Below the pieces are notes generated by a model that was given only the letters and a program-made list of their open reading frames with translations, was not told where the DNA came from and did no database searches. From Nocardia araoensis NBRC 100135 (GTDB lineage Bacteria; Actinomycetota; Actinomycetes; Mycobacteriales; Mycobacteriaceae): a stretch of DNA of 64,000 nucleotides. Position 1 is the stretch's first letter. Each line of letters begins with the position of its first letter. The position numbers were made by a program, and so were the translations under genes. The stretch spans positions 62,001 through 126,000 of the forward strand of contig NZ_BAFR01000204.1 of the NCBI RefSeq assembly GCF_000308435.1. The letters run 5' to 3'. This document shows positions 33,244 through 42,281 of this stretch, piece after piece.

Positions 33244-33549
33244 ACCGCCGGCGTCCCGGCCGCGCCGACCCGCCTACCCGAGCGGTTCCGGCCCGTCGGC
33301 AGCTCGCCGGGCGTCCCGCTCGGCGGAGGCGCCCGACGTATCCGCCAGAGCCTGGGCGAGCAAGGCCCGCGCCGTCCCGGCAGAGGGTGTCGGCGGCGTC
33401 GGCACGGGACAGATCTCCGGTCGAACAGCGACCGGCAACGCGTGCCGCCTAGCGTTTCTCGGCTCGAGAAAGAGCCTTGGGTAGCCATGGATCGCGCGCC
33501 GATGTAGAACTCTCGGAAAAGGATCCGCACCACTCGGTGCCGAGGCTGG
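33244..33549. other. intergenic stretch without a convincing gene
   Basis: 306 bp of GC-rich sequence between the TetR and TPR genes. A minus-strand frame from GTG 33405 to 33274 could encode 43 residues (VPTPPTPSAGTARALL...), with mostly G/C third positions, but no ribosome-binding site is evident. Otherwise it holds the TPR gene leader. Confidence 0.3.
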
Positions 33550-34884
33550 ATGGGAACAATGCTGAAGCGGCCGCCTGACCTGGCCTTCGACCTCGGCAAG
33601 ATGCACCGCAGGCGCAACGACGTGGCGGCCGCACGCGAGGCGTTCCAGATCGCCATCGCCTCGGGCCATCCGAACTGGGCGCCCTTGGCGGCCGCGGAGC
33701 TGGGCGGGCTGCTCAGCGCGGCGGGCGACAAACCGGCCGCGGAAGGCGCCTACCACGTCGCGGTCGATTCCGGCCATGAGGACGCGGCGCCGCGCGCGGC
33801 CTACAACCTCGGCCTGCTGCTGGCCGAGCGCGGCGACATCGCGGCAGCGGAAGCGATGTACGAGCGCGCCGCCGAATCCGGGCATCCCGACGCGGCGCCG
33901 CGGGCCTGGATCAATCTCGGCTACTCGCGCGCCAAGCGTGGCGACTCGGACTCGGCGCGCACGGCCTACCAGCACGCGATCGGCGCGGGCCCCGGCGATA
34001 TCGCCCGCTTGGCCCTGTCCAACCTGGCCTATCTTTTGCGCACCGAGGACGATTTGGACGGCGTGAAGGCCGCCTACCGCGCCGTCATCGACGGCTGGCC
34101 CGCGGATCAGTCGCTCATCGTCGCGGGCGACCTGGTCCAGCATCTGAGCGAGGCGGGCGATCTGGCGGGCGCCAGGCAGGTGAGCCGGTCCCTGGCCGAA
34201 TCGGACGATCCCGCGGTGGCCGCGCGGGCCAGTTTCGACGTCGGGGTTTTCAGCGAACAGCTCGGTGAGCCGGACATGGCCCTGGCGGCTTTCCAACGCG
34301 CACTCGATTCGACGGATGCGGAAGCTCGTGTCCGGGCGGCGGCGGCGCTCGCGCCGATCTACCACGAACGCGCGGCGACCGTGCTGCGCGAGACGGACTG
34401 GGCGGGGCTGGCGCACGCCCACGGACCCGCGAGCGACGCTCCCGCCATGCTCGCCGACCTGATCAGCGACGCCGTCGAGGACCAGGCACGCGGCATCGTC
34501 TTCCTGTACTCCTCGGTGCTGCACCAGGGTTCGATCTACTCGGTCACCGCGCCCGCCGCCGAGGTCGTGCTGGGCGCCCTGCTGCACGAGCGCACCGACG
34601 TGACGTACGCCCGCGCCTGGGTGCGCGAGCCGCAGCCGCTGCGCTTGGAACTGCTCAACTGGCTGCACGAGGTGATCGCCACCGCGGCATGGCAATCCGC
34701 CGACGAGGACGCCGGCGAACTCCCTGCGACCGACCGCACCGCCGCCGCGGCCTGCTTGGCACTGCTGCCGCGCGTCCGGGCTGCCACGGCGGCCGCACTG
34801 GCCATGGCCGAGGCCGAAGCGGTGTCCAACGCCGCGACCGAGGTGCTCGCGACGCTCAGCGCGCTGCCCGCCGTCAACGGGTGA
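33550..34884 (+). CDS. tetratricopeptide-repeat protein
   Basis: A 444-residue protein with at least five TPR-like units in its first 240 residues: LGKMHRRRNDVAAAREAFQIA, ELGGLLSAAGDKPAAEGAY, NLGLLLAERGDIAAAEAMYER, NLGYSRAKRGDSDSARTAYQ and DVGVFSEQLGEPDMALAAFQ. The rest is helical, Ala-rich, without a recognised domain. No signal or membrane segment. TPRs mediate protein-protein contacts; its partner is unknown. ATG 33550 or 33559. Its 3' end overlaps the convergent TetR gene by 11 bp. Confidence 0.8.
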   Translation: MGTMLKRPPDLAFDLGKMHRRRNDVAAAREAFQIAIASGHPNWAPLAAAELGGLLSAAGDKPAAEGAYHVAVDSGHEDAAPRAAYNLGLLLAERGDIAAAEAMYERAAESGHPDAAPRAWINLGYSRAKRGDSDSARTAYQHAIGAGPGDIARLALSNLAYLLRTEDDLDGVKAAYRAVIDGWPADQSLIVAGDLVQHLSEAGDLAGARQVSRSLAESDDPAVAARASFDVGVFSEQLGEPDMALAAFQRALDSTDAEARVRAAAALAPIYHERAATVLRETDWAGLAHAHGPASDAPAMLADLISDAVEDQARGIVFLYSSVLHQGSIYSVTAPAAEVVLGALLHERTDVTYARAWVREPQPLRLELLNWLHEVIATAAWQSADEDAGELPATDRTAAAACLALLPRVRAATAAALAMAEAEAVSNAATEVLATLSALPAVNG

Positions 34885-35440
34885 TCGCGCGCAGCACCGC
34901 CGCGACCGACTGTTCGGCGAGTTCGTCGGTCAGCGGCAGGTGCCCGAACAGCGCACGGTAGTAGATCGGCGCGGCGACCGCGTCCAGCACGAAATCCAGG
35001 TCGATGCCCGGGTCCACTTCACCGCGGGCGATGGCCGCGCGCAACGCCGTCGCCGTGGTCCGCCGCCGCGGTTCGAAGACGGTGGCCAGGAAGTGGGCGC
35101 GCAACTGTTCGTCCCCGGCCAGGTCCGCGACCAGCGCGGGCAGCACTCGGTGCAGCGACGTATCACGCAGGGCGACGACCAGATCCCGCATGGCGTGGGT
35201 CAGGTCGGCGCGCAGGTCTCCGGTGTCCGGGGTCGGTCGCAGGCCGAGCAGTCCGGCGACGACGTCGACCACCAGGTGCCGCTTCGACGGCCATCTGCGG
35301 TAGATGGCGGGACGGTGCAGCCCGGCCCGGGACGCCACCTGGCCGATGGACAGGTTCGCGTAGCCCACCTCGTCGAGCAGTTCCCGCGCGGCGGCGAGCA
35401 CCGCGGCGTCGATTCGGTCGTCGCGGGTTCGTCCCGCCAT
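34874..35440 (-). CDS. TetR family regulator cotranscribed with a VOC gene
   Basis: A 188-residue repressor with helix-turn-helix LLDEVGYANLSIGQVASRAG and HRPAIYRRWPSKRHLV. The C-terminal domain resembles the TetR_C_11/16 type (LVADLAGDEQLRAHFLATVFEPRRR). Its start codon overlaps the VOC stop (TGATG), so it is the second gene of a two-gene operon. A palindrome at the operon promoter is its probable autoregulatory site. Confidence 0.87.
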   Translation of the reverse strand: MAGRTRDDRIDAAVLAAARELLDEVGYANLSIGQVASRAGLHRPAIYRRWPSKRHLVVDVVAGLLGLRPTPDTGDLRADLTHAMRDLVVALRDTSLHRVLPALVADLAGDEQLRAHFLATVFEPRRRTTATALRAAIARGEVDPGIDLDFVLDAVAAPIYYRALFGHLPLTDELAEQSVAAVLRAITR

Positions 35441-35862
35441 CAGAAGACCGGCCGCGGCATCAGCACGACGCGCCAGCCGTCCGGATCGGGAAAGGTCAAG
35501 CCGCCGTTGGCCGCCCAGAACGGATTCTCGGCGGGCACCGGTTCGACGCCGAACTCGCCGAGCCGCTGTGCCACGTCGTACATATGCGACTCGCCCGCGA
35601 AGTAGAGCACCAGCAGATTCTCCTGGCTCGGCGCATCGCCGGGGCTGCCGTGCACATGCGTGGTGAATTCCAGATGGTATGCGGCCCCGGGCAATCCGAG
35701 CATCACCCCGTCGTAACCCGCGTGGTTGCGAAATCGGTAGAGCTCACGCAGGCCGAGCCCTTCGACATAGAACCGCACCACTTCGTCGAGCCGGTCGGTC
35801 GGGCGGGCGATGCGGACCTGCGCGACGCGCAGCCCGTCCGGCCAACTGTTGTCGGTGTCCAT
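35440..35862 (-). CDS. VOC (glyoxalase/bleomycin-resistance) family protein
   Basis: A 140-residue protein of the vicinal oxygen chelate fold. The first half opens VAQVRIARPTDRLDEVVRFYVEGLGL and carries HLEFTTHVHG; the second half has NLLVLYFAG and NPFWAANGGLTFPDPDGWRVVL. It probably binds or converts a small electrophile or antibiotic, and its cotranscribed TetR likely senses the same compound. The ATG at 35862 follows a TATCGT -10 box by 6 nt. Confidence 0.85.
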   Translation of the reverse strand: MDTDNSWPDGLRVAQVRIARPTDRLDEVVRFYVEGLGLRELYRFRNHAGYDGVMLGLPGAAYHLEFTTHVHGSPGDAPSQENLLVLYFAGESHMYDVAQRLGEFGVEPVPAENPFWAANGGLTFPDPDGWRVVLMPRPVF

Positions 35863-35868
35863 AGGTCA

Positions 35869-35888
35869 ACGATACAGTACGAACTGTA
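35869..35888 (-). promoter_or_regulatory. leaderless -10 box with overlapping TetR operator
   Basis: On the minus strand TATCGT (35874-35869) lies 6 nt before the VOC ATG. Overlapping its upstream edge, TACAGT-N4-ACTGTA (35873-35888) is a perfect 6-bp inverted repeat. Binding there would block RNA polymerase, fitting autorepression by the second gene of the operon. Confidence 0.6.
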
Positions 35889-35968
35889 CCGAAATGAGCC
35901 GCCTGGAACGCCGCGGGCCGCCCCCGTTCGATCGAACGAAGACGGCCCTCGGCACGTTCCGCCTCAGC

Positions 35969-38275
35969 TCACTCGGCGGACTCCACCCGTCTGCGGACAC
36001 GGCGCGCCGCCGCGACCAGGTTGCGCAGCGACGGCTCGAGCTGCCAGTAGTGCCGGGTCTTCAGGCCGCCGTCCGGGTTGGCCCACAGCCGCTGCGGCGT
36101 CACCGCTTCGGCGGCCGCGGTGAGCAATTCGTCCAGCTCGTCGATGTCCGGGATACGCGCGGACCGGCTCTCGTACACGCCGGGGCCGACGCCGTGGCTG
36201 AGCCCGTGCCCGGAGGCGTAGTCCTCCTTCAACGCGCGCAGCACCCATTCGATCGAGCGCGTCGCGACGATGGCGGTGACGTCGGCGTCGAGTTCCTCGA
36301 TCGCCTCGACCACCTCGGCGCGGCCGGAATAGCCGATGTGCGTGTGGATCTGCGTCTCCGCCTGCACCCCCGAGGTGGCCAGGCGGAACGCGCCGATCGC
36401 CCAGCGCAGGTACTCGGCGCGGCCCTCCGGCCGCAGCGGCAGCATCTCCCGGATCGCGGGCTCGTCGACCTGGATGATCGCGATGCCCGCCTTCTCCAGA
36501 TCCACCACCTCGTCGCGGATGGCCAGCGCCACTTGATCGGCGGTCTCGTGCAGCGGCTGGTCCTGCCGCACGAAGGAGCGGGCGATCATGGTGACCGGCC
36601 CGGTGACCATGCCCTTGACCGGCTTGTCGGTGAGCGACTGCGCGTAGGTGATCCACTCCACCGACATCGGCGCCGGGCGCGACACGTCGCCGTAGATGAT
36701 CGGCGGCCGCACACAACGTGATCCGTACACCTGCACCCAGCCGAAGCGGGTGGTCGCGAAACCGTCGAGCAGCTCGGCGAAGTACTGGATCATGTCGTTG
36801 CGCTCGTGCTCGCCGTGCACCAGCACGTCCAGGCCGATGTCCTCCTGCAACCGGATCGTCGCCTCGATCTCGGCTTCGATCCGCTTGCGGTACTCCTCGT
36901 AGGACAACCGGCCCTCACCGAGTTCGTAGCGCGCCTGGCGGATCCGGTCGGTCTGCGGGAAGGAGCCGAGCGTGGTCGCAGGCACCGGGGGCAGGTTCAG
37001 CTTGCGCTGCTGGGCTTCCCTACGCACCTCGTAGGGCTCCCGCGAGCGCATGTCCGAGGTGATCGCGTAGACCCGCTGCCGCACCGCGTGCTTCTGCTTG
37101 AAGTGCACCTCGGTCGGCCGCTTGCGCCACTTGTCCGACGGGCCTTCGGTGAGCGCCTTGGCGAGCGAGACCACCTCGCCCACCTTCTGTTTCGCGAACG
37201 CGAGCCGGTCGGCGACATGCCCCTCGATGTCGTATTCGACCAGCAGGTCGTAGGGCACGTGCAGCAGTGTGGTCCCGGTCGAGACGACCAGGTCCGGGCA
37301 CACCTGGGCCAGCTCGTTGAGGTATTCCAGCGTGACGTAGCGGTCGGCGCGCCAGACATTGCGCCCGCTGATCACGCCCGCGTACAAGCGCTTGCGGCGG
37401 ATGCCGGGCACCTCGGCCAGGTCCTCCGGGCGCATCCGGTGACTGGCGAGGTCGAGGCCGATCGCCTCGACGTTGGTGCTCGCGAGGATGGTCAGCGCTT
37501 CGCCGAAATCGCCGTACTGGCCGGTGACCAGGATGCGCGGCCGCAGCGGGGCCTTGCCCAGCCGGTGATAGGTCGTTTCGAACGCGGCCAGTTCGGCGGG
37601 TGTGCGCTCGCTGGTGAACGCGGGTTCGTCCAGCTGCACGCAGGTGGCGCCGCGCTTGGCGAGGATCTCGAACAGCTCCTCGTAGACCGGCAGCAGCTTC
37701 TCCAGCAAGCTCAGCGTGTCGAATCCGCCCGACTCGCCGGGGATGTGCCCGGCCTTGGACAGCAGCAGCAGCGAGACCGGGCCGAGGACGACCGGGCGCA
37801 GTTCGATGCCGACTGCCTTCGCGCGGTCGAATTCGTCCAGCAGCGCCTCCGGGTGCAGCGAGAACTCGGTGTCGGCGTCCACTTCCGGCTGACGGTAGTG
37901 GTAGTTCGTGCCGAAGAACCGGACCAGCTCGAGCGGCGGCAGATCCGGACGGCCGCGCGCCATCAGGAAGTAGAAGTCCAGTGGATGCAGGCCCTCGCGA
38001 TACGGCTCGAATCGCTTGGGCACCGCGCCGAACAACAGCGCGTTGTCCAGCACGTGGTCGTAGAACGAGAAGGTGTTGCCCGGCACCTGGGTCAGTCCGG
38101 TGGCGGCCAGCTCGTTGAACTGGGTCTCCTGGATCTCACGGCCGACCGCCAGCAGTTCCTCGCGCTCGAGCGAACCGTGCCAGTAGGCCTCCAACGCCCG
38201 CTTGAGCTCGCGGTGCGGCCCGATCCTGGGATAGCCGAGGATGCTGGACCCGTAGCCGTCGGTCACGTTCACCAT
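35969..38275 (-). CDS. MetE-like cobalamin-independent methionine synthase lacking canonical zinc ligands
   Basis: A 768-residue full-length homologue of MetE, which methylates homocysteine using methyltetrahydrofolate triglutamate. Both barrels are present: GYPRIGPHRELKRALEAYW near the N-terminus, LDEPAF, then TLGSFPQT, LVHGEHERNDM, YGSRCVRPPIIYGDVSRP, KGMVTGPVT and QVDEPAIRE in the C-terminal domain. E. coli MetE holds zinc with His641, Cys643, Glu665 and Cys726. Here the matching segments read THIGYS (Gly648), ADVTAIVATRS (Val670) and NPDGGLKTR (Gly736), leaving only His646. A normal MetE reaction is therefore doubtful. No zinc-bearing MetE, metF or B12 riboswitch is seen nearby. The gene symbol is withheld for this reason. 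Confidence 0.88.
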   Translation of the reverse strand: MVNVTDGYGSSILGYPRIGPHRELKRALEAYWHGSLEREELLAVGREIQETQFNELAATGLTQVPGNTFSFYDHVLDNALLFGAVPKRFEPYREGLHPLDFYFLMARGRPDLPPLELVRFFGTNYHYRQPEVDADTEFSLHPEALLDEFDRAKAVGIELRPVVLGPVSLLLLSKAGHIPGESGGFDTLSLLEKLLPVYEELFEILAKRGATCVQLDEPAFTSERTPAELAAFETTYHRLGKAPLRPRILVTGQYGDFGEALTILASTNVEAIGLDLASHRMRPEDLAEVPGIRRKRLYAGVISGRNVWRADRYVTLEYLNELAQVCPDLVVSTGTTLLHVPYDLLVEYDIEGHVADRLAFAKQKVGEVVSLAKALTEGPSDKWRKRPTEVHFKQKHAVRQRVYAITSDMRSREPYEVRREAQQRKLNLPPVPATTLGSFPQTDRIRQARYELGEGRLSYEEYRKRIEAEIEATIRLQEDIGLDVLVHGEHERNDMIQYFAELLDGFATTRFGWVQVYGSRCVRPPIIYGDVSRPAPMSVEWITYAQSLTDKPVKGMVTGPVTMIARSFVRQDQPLHETADQVALAIRDEVVDLEKAGIAIIQVDEPAIREMLPLRPEGRAEYLRWAIGAFRLATSGVQAETQIHTHIGYSGRAEVVEAIEELDADVTAIVATRSIEWVLRALKEDYASGHGLSHGVGPGVYESRSARIPDIDELDELLTAAAEAVTPQRLWANPDGGLKTRHYWQLEPSLRNLVAAARRVRRRVESAE

Positions 38276-38567
38276 GAGCGGGATACCTTCTTTCGATCAC
38301 CTGCGCGGCCCTTGCCGGGATCGACGGATCGATCTCGGCGCTGCGCTCCGGATACCCAGCCGAACCGTCGCCATTGCCCGGCTGTTGTGCAGCTTATGCC
38401 GATTGCCGTGCCCGGCTCGGCAACACCGATTTCTGGTCGGCTCCGCATCGAGGTCCGACAGCGCCACCGATCGGGAGCCATCGCCGCGGCGCACCCGCCG
38501 ACAGTCGTCCGGTGCCCGCTTTCCCGACCATGTCGGGTGCGAGTCTTACGAGCGCCGTTCGCGGCCC
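38276..38567. other. long leader upstream of the MetE-like gene
   Basis: About 290 bp without a gene, upstream of the MetE-like start. It contains a small stem CCCGAC-N3-GTCGGG (38523-38537). I looked for a B12 box or SAM-type riboswitch core on the minus strand and found neither. A GAAAGAAGG site precedes the start. Confidence 0.4.
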
Positions 38568-38634
38568 GTCTCGCGTCCGAGTGTCCGTTGCGCATGCGCC
38601 GCAGGCGCGAGCAGCGGACGCTCGGACGCGAGAC
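38568..38634 (-). terminator. strong hairpin after fadB2
   Basis: Two 24-nt arms (38568-38591 and 38611-38634) match at all but two positions. The mismatches can form G-U pairs in the plus-strand RNA but would be A-C mismatches in the minus-strand RNA. The outer 14 bp (GTCTCGCGTCCGAG) pair perfectly. The 19-nt loop contains a further GCGCC/GGCGC stem. It starts 9 bp after the fadB2 stop and is probably its terminator, without a T tract. Confidence 0.7.
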
Positions 38635-38642
38635 TTCGAGAT

Positions 38643-39515
38643 CTAGCGGTTGTTGTACTGGTAGAAGCCCGCGCCGGTCTTCTTTCCGAGCAGTCCCGCC
38701 TCGACCATGCGCATCAGCAGCGGAGGAGCCGAGTACAGCGGCTCCTTGAACTCGCCGTACATCGAGTCGGCGATGGACTTCACGGTGTCCAGGCCGACCA
38801 GGTCGGTCAGCGCCAGCGGACCCATCGGATGGGCGCAGCCGAGCACCATCGCCTTGTCGACGTCCTCCTTGGTGGCGAAGCCGGACTCGACCATGCGGAT
38901 CGCCGACAGCAGGTACGGCACCAGCAGCGCGTTGACCACGAAGCCCGAGCGGTCGGCCGAGCGCACGACCTGCTTGCCGAGCACGTCGCCCGCGAAGGCC
39001 TCGGCCCGCGTGGAGACCGACTCGCTGGTCTTGAGCGTGGTGACCAGCTCGACGAGCGGCAGCACCGGGACCGGGTTGAAGAAGTGCATGCCGACCACGC
39101 GCTCGGGGTTCGCCGTGGCGACCGCGATCTTCATGATCGGGATGGAGGAGGTGTTGGAGGCCAGCACGGCCGAGGGATCGGTGACGACCTTGTCGAGCTC
39201 GGCGAAGATGCTCGTCTTCACCTTCTCGTCCTCGAGCACCGCCTCGACCACCAGCTGGCGGTCGGCGAAGTCGCCGAGGTCGGAGGTGAACCGCAGGCGC
39301 CAGGCGGCCTGTTCGCGCTCGCGCTCGGTGATCTTGCCGCTGCTCACGCCGCGATCGAGGGACCGGAGGATGCGTGCGCGGCCCGCCGCGGCCAGTTCCC
39401 GGGTCTGCTCGTACACCAGTACGTCGACGTGCGCCCTGGCACACACCTCCGCGATTCCCGCGCCCATCTGGCCGGCGCCGATGATGCCGACGCGTTGGAT
39501 CTTTTCGCTGCTCAC
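38643..39515 (-). CDS. fadB2: 3-hydroxybutyryl-CoA dehydrogenase
   Basis: A 290-residue NAD(P)-dependent 3-hydroxyacyl-CoA dehydrogenase. The Rossmann motif is RVGIIGAGQMGAGIAEVCA near the N-terminus, and the catalytic His is in GMHFFNPVPVLPLVE. The C-terminal domain ends GLLGKKTGAGFYQYNNR, typical of the family. It interconverts acetoacetyl-CoA and 3-hydroxybutyryl-CoA. GTG 39515 follows AGGAG by about 6 nt. It follows aceA as in M. tuberculosis (icl1-fadB2), linking fatty acid use and the glyoxylate shunt, but a hairpin separates the two. Confidence 0.93.
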   Translation of the reverse strand: MSSEKIQRVGIIGAGQMGAGIAEVCARAHVDVLVYEQTRELAAAGRARILRSLDRGVSSGKITEREREQAAWRLRFTSDLGDFADRQLVVEAVLEDEKVKTSIFAELDKVVTDPSAVLASNTSSIPIMKIAVATANPERVVGMHFFNPVPVLPLVELVTTLKTSESVSTRAEAFAGDVLGKQVVRSADRSGFVVNALLVPYLLSAIRMVESGFATKEDVDKAMVLGCAHPMGPLALTDLVGLDTVKSIADSMYGEFKEPLYSAPPLLMRMVEAGLLGKKTGAGFYQYNNR

Positions 39516-39613
39516 GTCCCGCTCCTGCTGGGTTGTCTGGCTCTGGGGTGGCTGGTCTGCGAAGGTGTCGCTCCGGTGTGAGCGCGCCCTTCGATGGTCC
39601 AAGGTATAGGGAT

Positions 39614-39647
39614 GCCCTCCCCGCCGGGGCTGTTCAGCGGGGAGGGC
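39614..39647 (-). terminator. hairpin between aceA and fadB2
   Basis: Perfect 11-bp arms GCCCTCCCCGC and GCGGGGAGGGC with a 12-nt loop, about 115 bp after the aceA stop. It probably ends or weakens the aceA transcript. TATACC on the minus strand just downstream could be the -10 of a separate fadB2 promoter. Confidence 0.65.
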
Positions 39648-39761
39648 AGTACACCCCTACCGGAGTAGAGGATTGTCGGTCTTCACGTCGGGAACCTCAC
39701 TTCCCTGGTGACCACCTGATGTGTTTTTCGAACGGCCGCGACGAGGCACGGCCGTTACGAC

Positions 39762-41051
<1,290 letters not shown>

Positions 41052-41230
41052 CTGTGACTCCACTTCTTCGTTCGGTGCTGCCGCCGGTCGAGCTACGAAG
41101 CAGCTCGTACTGCTGGAGCGGCAATTTGCAGGCTTGCTAGGCCCTTGGGGTGTACTTCCACACGATGGCACACGAAGAAATAGCCGTCTACCTGTTGTTA
41201 GTGTGAATCTAAGCTAGGTTTTCCACCCTC

Positions 41231-41253
41231 TTTGCTAACCCTGCAAAATTTGC
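41231..41253. promoter_or_regulatory. RamB-like boxes upstream of aceA
   Basis: TTTGCTAA (41231) and the perfect palindrome GCAAA-A-TTTGC (41243-41253) lie about 180 bp upstream of aceA. They resemble the RamB recognition element of corynebacteria and mycobacteria, whose half site contains TTTGCAAA. RamB controls acetate and glyoxylate genes including isocitrate lyase. The match is by eye. Confidence 0.4.
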
Positions 41254-41480
41254 CCTCGAATTGCAGCAGTGCAATCTACCGGCCGGTAGCTCTGACATGG
41301 GCTTTTAGCGTAACGCTCGTACTGTTAGCGATCGACGAGCGGTCCCCCTTACCCCGGTGCCGCCATTCCCAACTGTGAGGACCTTCACAAGCTCGCTGTG
41401 GCCTACACCACCTCTCGATCACAGGCTCCGATCGCCCGGCCTCCCTCGGTTTTCCGCGATCCCTCCACCCGCCCACCTGC

Positions 41481-41559
41481 CATGCGCGCTCCGCCCCCAT
41501 GCGCGCTTTCCAGCCACCCGCAGCCACCCTCATCTGCGCTTCCCAGCCCCATGCGCGCT
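41481..41559. repeat. four short direct repeats CATGCGCGCT
   Basis: Copies begin at 41481, 41498, 41531 (CATCTGCGCT, one mismatch) and 41550, each followed by C/T-rich sequence. Spacing is irregular. No gene is recognised across them; they may be remnants of a slipped minisatellite. Confidence 0.4.
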
Positions 41560-41571
41560 TCCCGACAACCG

Positions 41572-41928
41572 TCAGTCGGATTTCTCGGACCATCCCCCTA
41601 GCCCGTGCCGTCGCGCGGAGTCCGGCGTGATGCGCCCGGCCGCGATCAACGCCGCGAAGGCGGCGCGTTTGCGGGGACAGTCGTGTTCACGATGCAACTG
41701 CATCGCGCGATGAGCGTCCGCGAGCGTCAATGTTCGCCCCGGCCGGTTACACGTCCACGCCTCAGGCCAGGCCACCGGCCGCAACGAACAACGGGTTCGG
41801 GCGGCCCCGCGCGTGGGGCCGGGACGGCGCGGCCGGGCGATCGGCCAGACACACGCGATCCCGACCGCGGCGAACGCGCCACTCCCGACCACGGCGAGAA
41901 CGCTGTGCACTATATGCCAGACGCCCAC
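41572..41928 (-). CDS. small membrane protein with AHxxM...GRIxP motif
   Basis: A 118-residue protein with one N-terminal membrane helix (VLAVVGSGAFAAVGIACVWPI, about 9-29). Its C-terminal part reads LADAHRAMQLHREHDCPRK and then AAGRITPDSARR. A closely similar segment occurs in the gene directly upstream, so the two share a small domain. GTG 41928 is chosen; GAAGG lies 9 nt upstream. It overlaps the preceding gene by 19 bp. Function unknown. Third gene of a three-gene set divergent from an XRE-DUF397 pair. Confidence 0.6.
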   Translation of the reverse strand: MGVWHIVHSVLAVVGSGAFAAVGIACVWPIARPRRPGPTRGAARTRCSLRPVAWPEAWTCNRPGRTLTLADAHRAMQLHREHDCPRKRAAFAALIAAGRITPDSARRHGLGGWSEKSD

Positions 41929-42281
41929 GGCCGCTCGCCTTCCACAGCACCGCCGTTGTCCGCGTCCGCCGGAGACAGCGCCAACTGCGCGAGCCCGTCG
42001 AGCACTTGCCGAAAGGTCGCCACGTTCGGGGCTTCCTCGAGCGCCAGCCCGTGCTCGCTGTTGTCGATAGGGAAAGCGATACCGCGTCGATGAGCCCGCT
42101 CTCGCGGGCTGAGCCGCTGCGGCACGATCCGGCCGCTCTGCACCAGCGTGCAGTAGGCGACCCATTTCCAAGCGCACTGCTCGATCCGGCAGGCACGATG
42201 ACGCCGCATCTGCTGGTGCGCCAGTTCGAGATCAGCGGGCGCGCAGACGCGCGGCGGAGCGACGATCACGTGTCGGTTCAT
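41910..42281 (-). CDS. hypothetical protein with Cys/His-containing AHxxM...GRIxP motif
   Basis: A 123-residue soluble protein. The segment LELAHQQMRRHRACRIEQC followed by KWVAYCTLVQSGRIVP matches the C-terminal motif of the downstream gene at the AH, M, HR, C, K, A, L and GRI.P positions. The Cys and His spacing could hold a metal ion, which is speculation. The ATG at 42281 overlaps the last codon of the upstream gene. Function unknown; probably translated as part of a tight three-gene operon. Confidence 0.6.
   Translation of the reverse strand: MNRHVIVAPPRVCAPADLELAHQQMRRHRACRIEQCAWKWVAYCTLVQSGRIVPQRLSPRERAHRRGIAFPIDNSEHGLALEEAPNVATFRQVLDGLAQLALSPADADNGGAVEGERPWASGI

Larger units (their letters stand above)
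41052..41571. other. long intergenic region upstream of aceA
   Basis: 520 bp. The part nearest aceA (41052-41290) is lower in GC and holds the aceA promoter region with RamB-like boxes. The rest is Pro-codon-like C-rich sequence without a credible gene, and contains four short CATGCGCGCT-type repeats. Confidence 0.4.

Noticed and set aside
33274..33405. Small minus-strand frame (43 residues, opening VPTPPTPSAG)
   Set aside because: Third positions are G/C-rich, but there is no ribosome-binding site, no recognised motif and no partner gene; GC-rich noise gives such frames often.
38276..38567. Cobalamin or SAM riboswitch upstream of the MetE-like gene
   Set aside because: metE leaders in actinomycetes often carry one, but I could not find a B12 box or a SAM riboswitch core on the minus strand.
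41276..41593. Minus-strand frame of 105 codons after the small-gene cluster
   Set aside because: Trp/Arg-rich composition driven by the CATGCGCGCT repeats; no start site context and no family resemblance.
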